From an uncultured Prevotella sp. (lineage in GTDB: Bacteria > Bacteroidota > Bacteroidia > Bacteroidales > Bacteroidaceae): a stretch of DNA of 24,866 bases. Numbering within the stretch: the first letter of the stretch is position 1; each line of letters starts with the position of its first letter. Shown here one piece after another: positions 1 to 8,182 of this stretch. The notes beneath the pieces are model-generated. The model ran no database searches. It saw only the letters and a list, made by a program, of their open reading frames with translations, and was not told the DNA's origin. The position numbers were made by a program, and so were the translations under genes. The stretch covers positions 1 through 24,866 of the forward strand of contig USJX01000042.1 of assembly GCA_900555035.1 (NCBI GenBank), given 5' to 3'.

Positions 1-599
1 TTGCTCAGGTACTTATAAATAAAGTTAAATCAAAGTGTTGCGGAATTAAGGTACTGTAATCTATTTTGAAAGTTTCAGAATCCTTAACGCACCTGAAATT
101 ACGATGCACCATACGTAACCAACTGAATGCCAGTTATTTAACATAGGTTTGAGCCGTATGAAAGCCGGGCTAAAATGTAAGGATTTTTATCTCTTTAATT
201 ATCTGATATTCAGTGCTTTTTAGTCCTACTTTCATACTTTTTTCAAGTATCTTTTTAAGCCCTTTTTTACGTCTTTCACTTTCCGATGCACTGTCTTCAC
301 ATCCTTGACGGCCAAGCGTATTACACTTTAATCGGTACGGACGAAATTTCAACATTTAGCCAAACATCCTCGGAATGTTCAATTCCTTGATAATCAGCTG
401 TTGCACATATCCTGTCGTACCACGCTTATTCTTTGTGATATTTTGCGGTAGCTCTGATATGGCAAAGGTAGTTATAATCAATGAAAATCGAGCAGGAAGT
501 AGTTGGATTTTGATTGTAGAGCCTTGAATTGGTGTTATTTTGTTTAAAAATAGATGTAAAACGCAATAACATGGATAATTATTTCCGTAATCTTTCTTG
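1..599. other. Left-edge stretch without a convincing gene
   Basis: This stretch has no open frame with a recognisable domain. On the minus strand, two adjacent short frames look faintly protein-like. One is open from about 479 down to a stop at 358-360, reading through NKRGTTGYVQQL, with no good start. The other is a Lys-rich 61-codon frame from an ATG at 355 down to 170. The first is preceded on the minus strand by TACCTTTG (about 462-469), a good Bacteroidales -7 box without a clear -33 partner. I read these as debris or a doubtful small gene and do not call them. Confidence 0.4.
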
Positions 600-625
600 A
601 TTATCCAAGATAATTTTTACCTTTG
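597..625 (+). promoter_or_regulatory. Bacteroidales-type promoter with palindromic operator for the XRE-Fic-mod-res genes
   Basis: A -7 box TACCTTTG lies at 618-625 and a -33-like TTG at 597-599, 18 bp apart, matching the Bacteroidales sigma-ABfr pattern. Inside the spacer is a perfect inverted repeat ATTATC-CAA-GATAAT (600-614). A further GATAAT half-site lies upstream at 574-579. A palindrome between the two promoter boxes, just before an XRE gene, suggests autorepression; that part is inference. The start codon of the XRE gene is 25 bp downstream of the -7 box. Confidence 0.7.
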
Positions 626-650
626 TAGACCAAGAAACACATGAAAGGAT

Positions 651-911
651 ATGACAAAGAAAGATATCAATCGCATCAAGATAGTATTGGTTGAAAACAA
701 AAGGACGGCTAAATGGCTGGCAGATGAATTGGGCAAGGACCCGGCTACTGTGAGCAAGTGGTGTACCAACAGTTCGCAACCAAGCCTCGAAACCCTTTTT
801 CAAGTGGCAGAGGCACTTGATGTGGATGTCCGCTCTCTCATTGTGCAGACGAAGAAAAGCCGGATTGAGATAGAAGCAGAGAAACTTCTTAATATCTCAT
901 CAAACCAGTAA
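651..911 (+). CDS. XRE-family HTH transcriptional regulator (possible controller protein)
   Basis: An 86-residue protein that is almost entirely one Cro/C1-type helix-turn-helix domain. Residues about 8-62 give the five-helix pattern, with the turn and recognition helix around WLADELGKDPATVSKW and the conserved SLETLFQVAEALDV segment behind it. The ATG follows GAAAGGAT at a suitable distance. It is the first gene of a + strand run (21 bp before the Fic gene, then mod and res) and follows a promoter with a palindrome in its spacer. Small XRE proteins ahead of restriction-modification genes often act as controller proteins that delay restriction. Serving as antitoxin or repressor for the adjacent Fic gene is the alternative. 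The DNA-binding assignment is strong; the target is inferred. Confidence 0.85.
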   Translation: MTKKDINRIKIVLVENKRTAKWLADELGKDPATVSKWCTNSSQPSLETLFQVAEALDVDVRSLIVQTKKSRIEIEAEKLLNISSNQ

Positions 912-932
912 GATGAATACAATTAGAAGATT

Positions 933-1481
933 ATGACAACAAAGGAAATAGACGAAAAATCGTTAGATAACGCACACCGCTTCTATGAATCGGGCGATAT
1001 AGATAAAATTCCAGTTGGAACTACAGTAGGTCTTCAGCAGATACATCATTATCTGTTTGATGGGCTATACCCGTTTGCTGGTGTCATCCGCGATAAGAAT
1101 ATAGCCAAAGGCGGTTTCCGCTTTGCCAATAGTCTTTATCTTGAAGCAGCCCTCGCTGCCGTAGAGAAAATGCCTGAAGATTCCTTTGAGCATATCATTG
1201 AAAAATATGTCGAGATGAATGTGTGTCATCCTTTCATGGAAGGTAACGGTCGCTCCACACGCATCTGGCTCGACATGATGCTCAAACGCTCTCTTGGCAA
1301 AGTGGTCAATTGGCAGTATGTTGACAAAGACCAATATCTCTCGGCAATGGAACGCTCACCTATCAACGACCTCGAACTGCGCTACCTCCTCTCGCAGAAT
1401 CTTACTTCTGACACGGAGAACCGTGAAGTGATATTCAAGGGAATAGAGCAGAGCTACTATTATGAGGGGTATGAAAAGTAA
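933..1481 (+). CDS. Small Fic-domain protein with C-terminal inhibitory helix (class III-like)
   Basis: 182 residues. The Fic catalytic motif HPFMEGNGR is at 99-107, followed by STRIW. The upstream flap region around LYPFAGVIRDKNI (45-57) fits the family. Fic enzymes usually transfer AMP from ATP to a hydroxyl side chain, using the motif histidine as base. The C-terminus carries SYYYEG (174-179), which matches the inhibitory motif [S/T]xxxE[G/N]. In single-domain class III Fic proteins such as Neisseria NmFic that motif sits in a C-terminal helix and blocks ATP positioning. Length and layout match that class. It lies between an XRE gene and mod, with 29 bp to mod, so co-transcription is likely. 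The target is unknown; DNA gyrase subunits are targets of some relatives. Confidence 0.88.
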   Translation: MTTKEIDEKSLDNAHRFYESGDIDKIPVGTTVGLQQIHHYLFDGLYPFAGVIRDKNIAKGGFRFANSLYLEAALAAVEKMPEDSFEHIIEKYVEMNVCHPFMEGNGRSTRIWLDMMLKRSLGKVVNWQYVDKDQYLSAMERSPINDLELRYLLSQNLTSDTENREVIFKGIEQSYYYEGYEK

Positions 1482-1510
1482 ATACATAAACAATAAATAT
1501 AGATTATAGA

Positions 1511-3949
1511 ATGGCTGCAATAGACCGATATATAGAGCGAATACCTAATACTGAATTGCAAGAGCAAATCAGAGAAGAGGTGGCTCGACTGACTAAGAAG
1601 AAAAGGTTTGGACTGGTTTACGAGAACCATTTACCTGATAATGTACTTATGCCAGAGGTGACGATTCGTCGTGGCACGAAGGTGGCTTTGCGTGGCAATA
1701 CTCCTAATGACGTGTATGAGGTGCAAGACATTGAGAAAGACAATGCCGTGTGCCGAAATCTTGCTTCTCTTGAGGATAAGACTTTCTTGCTTGACGATTT
1801 AGTGGCTGTGGCGCAGCGTGGCGATGTGATATATCCTTATCTGAAGCCCATGGACAGTGTGGAGAATGCACCCGACAGCGACTTGTGGCATACGCTGATA
1901 GAGGCGGATAATTATCATGCCTTACAGACTCTTGCTTATCTTTATCCGGGTATGGTGGACTGCATCTATATAGACCCTCCTTACAACAAGCCCGACTCGC
2001 ACGATTGGAAATACAACTGCGACTATGTTGACGGTACGGATGCGTATCGTCACTCCAAGTGGTTGTCGATGATGGAGGCACGGTTGAAGATAGCCAAGAA
2101 GCTGCTCAATCCTAACGACTCTGTACTGATTGTTACGATTGATGAACTGGAATATCATCACCTTGGTTGTCTGTTGGAACAGATCTTCCCTGAGGCGAGG
2201 ATTCAGATGGTGAGTTGTAGTATTAATCCAGGCGGCGTTTCAAGGCTTACTGATTTTACGAGAACGGATGAATATATATACTTTGTTAAAATAGGCGTAT
2301 GTGTTCCTGCTGTTCTTGAACTTCAATCAGAATGGATGGGAGGGGTGAAAAACACTTCAAAAAATAGTGTTCATTGGGAAGGCTTACTAAGAACCGGAAC
2401 GAATAATATGAGAAATCATAGGCCAAATCTTTTTTATCCTGTTTTAGTTTCAGAGGATGGTAAATATTTTAAGGGAGCAGGAGAACCATTACCACTGAAT
2501 GTAGATAGACATTCATATATATCGCCCAATGGGACAATTGCAATTTGGCCTATTCATTTAGATGGAACAGAAGGGTGTTGGAGAATTGGCAAGGATACTT
2601 TGCTTGAATTGCAGAAACAACATGTTGTAAGACTTGGTGGTTTTACTGATAGGGGTATGGCTATTAATTATCTCAAAAAAGGAGAGCATAATAAAGTTAA
2701 AAGTGGAAAATATAAGATTCTTGGAACCAATGTTGATGGCTCATATATCTTAGATGATCGTGATTATAAACCTGCATATTTACCATCAACTCAATGGACA
2801 ATATCAAATCATGATGCAAGTCGTCAAGGAAGTGGAATGTTAAGAAAAATCTTTTTAGATAAACGTTTTGAATTTCCCAAATCTCTCTACGCCGTCCATG
2901 ACACTATCCGCTTCTTTGTCGCCAACAAGCCCAACGCCCTAATTCTTGACTTCTTTGCCGGAAGTGGTACGACCCTCCATGCCGTAAACCTCTTGAACAA
3001 GGAAGATGGCGGACACCGCCGTTGCATTATGGTGACTAACAATGAGATTGGTGAGCCGAAAGAAAAGGAACTGAGACCGCAAGGTATTCGACCCGGCGAT
3101 GAAGAATGGGAAAAGTGGGGCATTGCCCGCTATGTGAACTGGCCACGAACGAAGTGTAGCATACTTGGCGAGGATGTGAACGGAAAGCCCATCGTGGGCG
3201 ACTACATAACATCACAGACAGAAACGAAACTGACCGACAGGAAGTTTACGCAAATCAACTTCCTGCCAGCTGAAGCCACAAAGAAGCAGAAGAAGGCCTT
3301 GGTGACGCTTGCCAACAAGCAAAAAGATGTGAAGTTGCCAACGATGAGCGACGATGTGCCGTTCCTCGTGTCAGAAGATGACAGCTATAATGCCAGCATT
3401 TTGTTTGACACAAATGAGGCGGAGGCATGGATGGAAGCATTAGACGGCAACAGCCACATCACCCACTTCTACATCGTGGCAGAAAAGGATGCCGACTTCA
3501 AGCGAATAAAGGCTGAGGTGAGCGAGGTGATGGGACAGATAGAGGAAACCATTCCGGTGAAAATGCCAATGAGCGATGGATTCAAGGCTAATGCTGCCTT
3601 CTTCAAGCTTGGTTTTTTGGACAAGCGTTCTGTGGCGAGAGGACGCCAGTTGCAAGAATTGTTGCCGTTGCTGTGGATGAAAGCAGGGGCAATAGGCAAA
3701 TGTCCAGAGAGTATCACAGACGATTATGCCATTTTGCCAGACAACCGCATGGCAATATTGACGGATGAGGCTTTCTTTGTACGTTTCAAGGAAGACATAA
3801 GCCAACACCCCGAAATAAAAGTGGTGTATCTGATTACAGACAGCCAGAATGCGTACCTCGCTATGACAAACGAACTGAAAGGGATGAAAACCTTCCAGCT
3901 CTACCGCGACTATTTGGATAATTTCCGTATCAATTATGCAACAAAATAA
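1511..3949 (+). CDS. Type III-like restriction-modification DNA adenine methyltransferase (Mod)
   Basis: 812 residues, long for a type III Mod. The catalytic motif DPPYN is at 155-159, and the AdoMet-binding motif, seen as DFFAGSGTT, is at 480-488. The order DPPY before FxGxG is that of beta-class N6-adenine methyltransferases such as type III Mod and COG2189 proteins. The target-recognition domain should lie between these motifs. That segment (about 2206-2880, residues 232-456) is clearly more AT-rich than both sides, suggesting an exchanged specificity cassette. It likely methylates adenine in a short non-palindromic site and, with the following helicase-nuclease gene 14 bp downstream, forms a restriction-modification enzyme. 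The start ATG has no strong ribosome-binding site, as is common in Bacteroidales. The recognition sequence cannot be read from the protein. Confidence 0.9.
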   Translation: MAAIDRYIERIPNTELQEQIREEVARLTKKKRFGLVYENHLPDNVLMPEVTIRRGTKVALRGNTPNDVYEVQDIEKDNAVCRNLASLEDKTFLLDDLVAVAQRGDVIYPYLKPMDSVENAPDSDLWHTLIEADNYHALQTLAYLYPGMVDCIYIDPPYNKPDSHDWKYNCDYVDGTDAYRHSKWLSMMEARLKIAKKLLNPNDSVLIVTIDELEYHHLGCLLEQIFPEARIQMVSCSINPGGVSRLTDFTRTDEYIYFVKIGVCVPAVLELQSEWMGGVKNTSKNSVHWEGLLRTGTNNMRNHRPNLFYPVLVSEDGKYFKGAGEPLPLNVDRHSYISPNGTIAIWPIHLDGTEGCWRIGKDTLLELQKQHVVRLGGFTDRGMAINYLKKGEHNKVKSGKYKILGTNVDGSYILDDRDYKPAYLPSTQWTISNHDASRQGSGMLRKIFLDKRFEFPKSLYAVHDTIRFFVANKPNALILDFFAGSGTTLHAVNLLNKEDGGHRRCIMVTNNEIGEPKEKELRPQGIRPGDEEWEKWGIARYVNWPRTKCSILGEDVNGKPIVGDYITSQTETKLTDRKFTQINFLPAEATKKQKKALVTLANKQKDVKLPTMSDDVPFLVSEDDSYNASILFDTNEAEAWMEALDGNSHITHFYIVAEKDADFKRIKAEVSEVMGQIEETIPVKMPMSDGFKANAAFFKLGFLDKRSVARGRQLQELLPLLWMKAGAIGKCPESITDDYAILPDNRMAILTDEAFFVRFKEDISQHPEIKVVYLITDSQNAYLAMTNELKGMKTFQLYRDYLDNFRINYATK

Positions 3950-3963
3950 CGACGATACCCAAT

Positions 3964-6780
3964 ATGAACATATCTCTTAAACCCTTTCAGAAAGTCAGAG
4001 TCAGCGAACTCCGCCGAACTGCTGCCATGGCGCAGATGAATTGGCAACATTTCGGACAGAAGCAAATCATATCGTTCACAGCTCCTACTGGCGCAGGAAA
4101 GACCATCATGATGGCTAACTTCATAGAATCGATGCTGTGTGGCGATGACGAGGGAATGGTGGCTGCCATACCCGAAAGTATCTTTATTTGGCTTAGCGAC
4201 TCGCCTGAACTGAACGAGCAAAGCAAGCAGAAATTGGTGAGATATTGCAACAAACTCGTTATAAGCCAGTTCAAGACATTGGATGAGTCGTTTCGCGGCG
4301 AGAAACTTGAGCCTGGTATGGTTTATTTCCTCAATACACAGAAGTTAGGCAAGGGCAGCAAGATGGTTGGCATTGGCGATGGTCGTGACTATACGATTTG
4401 GGAAACCATAGAAAACACCATAGAGGAATACGGACAGAATCTTGTGCTCATTATTGATGAAGCACACCGTGGTGCAAAAGTCAATCAGACATCCATCATG
4501 CAGAAGTTCGTAAACGGAAGTCCTAAAGACGGTCTTTCTGCTTTGCCTTTCATTATCGGCATGAGTGCCACTCCCGAACGCTTCAATACACTGGCCAATG
4601 CAAGTCTTTCAACCTTGAACAAGGTGGTTGTAACTCCGAAAGAGGTGCGTGAGTCGGGACTGTTGAAGGACATTGTTGGGATTCACTATCCAGAAGAAAG
4701 TGCTATAAACAAAAACTTGGCAGTGCTTCAAGCTGCTGCCGACGAATGGAAGGACAAGTGCCTCCATTGGCACGACTATACTGAGAAACAACATAGTCAG
4801 AATGTGTGTCCTATTTTCCTGATACAGGTGGAAGCAGGCACGACAGGTAAAGTATCTGCAACCGATTTGGACGAATGTTTGCGTGAAGTGGAAAAACGCA
4901 CGGGCGAAACGTTTGAGAAAGGCGAGGTGGTTCATGCTTTTGGTGAGCAAGGCACACTGTCTGTCAACGGATTGGAGGTGCCTTATTGTGAACCGTCGGC
5001 CATCAATGACGATCGAAACATAAAGATAGTATTTTTCAAGGAGGCATTGTCTACGGGATGGGATTGTCCACGTGCTGAGGCTATGATGTCATATCGTGTG
5101 GCTAAAGATGCCACATACATAGCACAATTGCTTGGCAGGATGATTCGCACACCATTAAGAATGCGTGTTGAGGTGGACGAATCGCTTAACTATGTGCATT
5201 TATATCTGCCTCATTTTGACGCAGATACAGTGGCAGATGTAGTAAGAAAACTGTCAGAGGAAGAAGGAGGCGATTTGCCCACTGACATACAGGCTGTGCA
5301 GGAAGGCAAGAAGACCACTGTGGTGATGACCGCAAAAAGACCAGTTGCTGCTACTTCGGTAAATCAACAGCAACCGCATACATCCGCAGCTCAAACAACT
5401 TCCGCAGGTATTGTTGACACAAAAGAAATGTCTACAAAAAATACATCCGCCTCTTCCTCGACAAATACATCTGATACAACAGAAAAATATGGCACGACAC
5501 AAAATATACAGAAACCTAAGGTAGAGGTTAGCCAATTGTTACAACATCAAAATACATTTGAAAATGGCAATATGGAAAAATCAGAGATATCTGTGAATTC
5601 CAATACTTTCATCGATCCTTATGAAAAAGTGAAAGATGCCATTAATCAGGCAGAGATTCTGACTTATGAGGTAAAAAAGGCTACTGTAACAAAGAACTAT
5701 CTGAGAGCTTTGTTCGATATGGCACGTCTTGCTGTCATGACTGGAATGGACGCAACTGCTAAAGCAGTGGATGATGTGAAAGACGCTATTGCAGAAAGGA
5801 TACATACATATATAGAGCAGCTGAAAGCTGCAAACGAATATGATGCATTGGTCGAAAAAGCTTTGACTTTTCAGTTGAACACCCTTAGTGTAGAATTTTA
5901 CAAGAGTGGAAATACATACGATTTTCAGCAAGGTCCAGACCTCTTTTCAAAAACTGATGCCGGATTATACCACCAATATCAGCAAGCAAATATTTTGTTG
6001 TGTGGTGAAGGCATAGGCGACAGATATGCAGATGTGTATGGAGAAGATGACGACTATTCATATATGTATGATGTTATTCTGTATGCAGCCGACCAGCATC
6101 AGCGTGATTTACTAATGGGTTATGCCAAAGGTGAGTTTGAACGATTGACTGATTTGTATCGCCCGAAGACAAAATTTCTTTCTGAAAAGTTCAGACTGCA
6201 ATACAACAACCTCGTTGCACAAGGTAGCTCTGTTTCCAAGCGTCTATTTCATTTACCTGAAACCATCAATGTAGACCTTGACAATGATGGCGACACTTGT
6301 ACTGATCACCTGTTTGTGAATTCAGAAGGTACAGCCACTTTCAATTTAAAAGGCTGGGAACCACTGACTCTTGATGAAGAACGAAAGCATCCGCAGTATG
6401 TGTGCTGGCTTCGCAACCAAGACCGCAAACCTTGGGCTTTATGTATTCCGTATGAGTGCGGCAATGAAATAAAGAGATTTTATCCCGACTTTATTGTCGT
6501 CAGAAGTGATGGAAATGGTGGTTATGACTTTTCCATCCTTGAACCACATAGGGATGACAAGGCCGATAATCTGCCAAAAGCAAAAGCCCTTGCCAAGTAT
6601 GCTCAAGAATGCCCAAGCTTTAGTAGAATCCAAATGCTGAGACTACGCCATACTTCTTTTGGAGACAGAATGCTTCGGTTGGATTTCTGCAAAATAGCTG
6701 TAAGAAACAAAGTTCTCAATTGCTTGACAGATGCTGATTTTGATGCGGTATTTAATGAAAAGGGTGAGTTCGATTGTTGA
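3964..6780 (+). CDS. Type III-like restriction endonuclease subunit (Res), SF2 helicase with C-terminal nuclease domain
   Basis: 938 residues, close to the usual size of type III Res. Superfamily 2 helicase motifs appear in order: Walker A APTGAGKT (40-47), DEAH (165-168), SAT (201-203), and motif VI QLLGRMIR (388-395). A Ser/Thr/Gln-rich low-complexity linker follows at about 450-545. The C-terminus has a PD-(D/E)xK-like arrangement, with YPDF at 840-843 and ILEPH ending at 862. The usual lysine after the glutamate is replaced by histidine (E860-P-H862), and a lysine follows at 866. It follows mod by 14 bp, so the pair should work as one complex that translocates along DNA and cleaves unmodified sites. 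The helicase assignment is certain; nuclease activity is inferred. Confidence 0.9.
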   Translation: MNISLKPFQKVRVSELRRTAAMAQMNWQHFGQKQIISFTAPTGAGKTIMMANFIESMLCGDDEGMVAAIPESIFIWLSDSPELNEQSKQKLVRYCNKLVISQFKTLDESFRGEKLEPGMVYFLNTQKLGKGSKMVGIGDGRDYTIWETIENTIEEYGQNLVLIIDEAHRGAKVNQTSIMQKFVNGSPKDGLSALPFIIGMSATPERFNTLANASLSTLNKVVVTPKEVRESGLLKDIVGIHYPEESAINKNLAVLQAAADEWKDKCLHWHDYTEKQHSQNVCPIFLIQVEAGTTGKVSATDLDECLREVEKRTGETFEKGEVVHAFGEQGTLSVNGLEVPYCEPSAINDDRNIKIVFFKEALSTGWDCPRAEAMMSYRVAKDATYIAQLLGRMIRTPLRMRVEVDESLNYVHLYLPHFDADTVADVVRKLSEEEGGDLPTDIQAVQEGKKTTVVMTAKRPVAATSVNQQQPHTSAAQTTSAGIVDTKEMSTKNTSASSSTNTSDTTEKYGTTQNIQKPKVEVSQLLQHQNTFENGNMEKSEISVNSNTFIDPYEKVKDAINQAEILTYEVKKATVTKNYLRALFDMARLAVMTGMDATAKAVDDVKDAIAERIHTYIEQLKAANEYDALVEKALTFQLNTLSVEFYKSGNTYDFQQGPDLFSKTDAGLYHQYQQANILLCGEGIGDRYADVYGEDDDYSYMYDVILYAADQHQRDLLMGYAKGEFERLTDLYRPKTKFLSEKFRLQYNNLVAQGSSVSKRLFHLPETINVDLDNDGDTCTDHLFVNSEGTATFNLKGWEPLTLDEERKHPQYVCWLRNQDRKPWALCIPYECGNEIKRFYPDFIVVRSDGNGGYDFSILEPHRDDKADNLPKAKALAKYAQECPSFSRIQMLRLRHTSFGDRMLRLDFCKIAVRNKVLNCLTDADFDAVFNEKGEFDC

Positions 6781-6810
6781 AACAAATAAATATGCAGAAA
6801 CCATGATTAA

Positions 6811-7037
6811 ACCGATGTAGAATATTATGGAAGAAAATACGACAAACAAGACCATTTGTACGATACTATCCGAAAAATTCGAATACCTTCGGATAAATGG
6901 TTTGACGAGGTGATGATGTATAGTCAATCGCAAAAAAATACGACAAGTATCGCATTATTCAAGGCCATAAAATAATGTCTGATTTTGACAAACAAATAGA
7001 AAGGTTGTTTAGCGAAGATAAGAATCAAATAAGATGA
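6811..7037 (+). pseudogene. Remnant of a RhuM-family protein
   Basis: No intact gene lies between res and the second Fic gene, but two protein-like pieces remain. The frame open from 6924 to the stop at 7035-7037 reads KYDKYRIIQGHKIMSDFD, which resembles the C-terminus of RhuM-family proteins as I remember it (EYDKYRxIQDxxFxSDFD). Just upstream, in a different frame (6811-6975), DTIRKIRIPSDKWFDEV loosely resembles the middle of the same family. The two pieces are out of frame and most of the protein is missing, so this looks like an internal deletion. The remnant stop overlaps the Fic start as ATGA, suggesting an ancestral order mod-res-rhuM-fic. A 20-codon frame from the ATG at 6975 might still be translated. 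The family match is from memory. Confidence 0.5.
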
Positions 7038-8182
7038 GCGACAAGAGCAAGCAACAATATATAGACTTTGAGACCTATGCGCGTGTGGCAGAGCCACATA
7101 AGCGCGAAAGGGCTTCGGCATGGCGCACGGCTATCGGTCTGCAAGATGTTGACGGACTGAAGGTGTCTGACTATCTGAAAGAGACGGCTGTCAGACACAT
7201 TGAGGGCGATATTACCATTGATGATGTGCGTGAACAGTTGAAGTCGTATTATGTCAACAAAACTACTCATGACGAGGACGATGCAGAAAAGGAAGAGGCT
7301 GACCGTGTGGCTGCCAATATAGCCAAGCTACTGAGCGAGAAGTCTTTTTCGTTTACAGCATTGGAATTTCTGAATATCCATAGGCACTTGTTTGAGGGTG
7401 TATTCAAACATGCTGGTGAAGTGCGCCCCTATGACATCAGCAAGAAGGAATGGATATTGCAAGGAGATACTGTTGTGTATGGCCGTGCTGCCGACATTAT
7501 GATGGCATTGCGATATGACATTCAGCAAGAGAAAGACTTTTGTTATAAAGGACTGTCAACGGATGAAATCATCAGTCACATTGTAGATTTCGTCACCTTG
7601 CTATGGCAGAATCATCCGTTTCGTGAGGGCAACACAAGAACAGCGGCGGTGTTTGTCATCAAATATCTGCGCTCTATCGGTTTCAAGGTGGACAACGATT
7701 TGTTTGCCGATAACTCTTGGTACTTCCGCAATGCCCTTGTTCGTGCAAACTATCGCAATCCGTCAAAGGGTATAGAGCCCAACAAGTCATTCCTCATCAG
7801 GTTCTTCCGTAATTTGATGGTGGGCGAACATCATGAACTGAAGAACCGTTATATGCTTATAGGGTATTGCGATACTGACGAACCCCATACAAGTACCCAT
7901 ACAAGCACCCATACAAGTTCTGATGAAACGGTATCTACGTTATCTGAAAATATAAAACGGTTAGTTGTTGCGATTGGCACAGATGAAAAGAGCGTAAAGG
8001 AAATGATGGAGGCGGTCGGTTTGAAGAATCGTCCCAATTTCCTTGAATATTCTCTTACGCCAGCCATTACTGAAGGCTTGGTAAAAATGAAATTTCCGAA
8101 CTCGCCACATCATCCTCGCCAGAAATATCTTCTGACCGTGAAAGGGTTAGCGGTGTATGATGAGTGTGTCAAATCAATGTGA
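7034..8182 (+). CDS. Fic-family protein with N-terminal VbhA-like segment and C-terminal winged-helix domain
   Basis: 382 residues. The N-terminus (about 25-80) contains SAWRTAIGLQDVDGL and a stretch ending IEGDITIDD, like the VbhA-antitoxin-type helix fused to many Fic proteins. The E57-G58 pair is there, but the S/T expected four residues before the Glu is Val53. The catalytic motif is HPFREGNTR (194-202), so the second Gly of the usual GNGR is Thr. After the Fic fold, a linker HTSTHTSTHTS, encoded by three 12-bp DNA repeats, joins a C-terminal winged-helix-like domain (about 300-380). The ATG overlaps the stop of a RhuM remnant. It is probably a nucleotidyl- or other phospho-transferring enzyme with DNA-binding capacity, co-transcribed with mod-res. 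Target unknown. Confidence 0.85.
   Translation: MSDKSKQQYIDFETYARVAEPHKRERASAWRTAIGLQDVDGLKVSDYLKETAVRHIEGDITIDDVREQLKSYYVNKTTHDEDDAEKEEADRVAANIAKLLSEKSFSFTALEFLNIHRHLFEGVFKHAGEVRPYDISKKEWILQGDTVVYGRAADIMMALRYDIQQEKDFCYKGLSTDEIISHIVDFVTLLWQNHPFREGNTRTAAVFVIKYLRSIGFKVDNDLFADNSWYFRNALVRANYRNPSKGIEPNKSFLIRFFRNLMVGEHHELKNRYMLIGYCDTDEPHTSTHTSTHTSSDETVSTLSENIKRLVVAIGTDEKSVKEMMEAVGLKNRPNFLEYSLTPAITEGLVKMKFPNSPHHPRQKYLLTVKGLAVYDECVKSM
7884..7917 (+). repeat. 12-bp tandem repeat inside the second Fic gene
   Basis: CCCATACAAG occurs at 7884-7893, 7896-7905 and 7908-7917, giving an exact 12-bp period. The unit encodes His-Thr-Ser-Thr. Because the unit is a multiple of three, copy-number change would alter linker length and keep the frame. 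Confidence 0.9.

Noticed and set aside
124..180. GAGCCGTATGAAAG sequence resembling a group II intron domain V
   Set aside because: Only the first bases match; the complementary arm and the reverse transcriptase gene are missing.
7884..7917. Possible CRISPR or phase-variation repeat
   Set aside because: The repeats are 12 bp without spacers and in frame, so neither a CRISPR array nor an on/off slippage tract.
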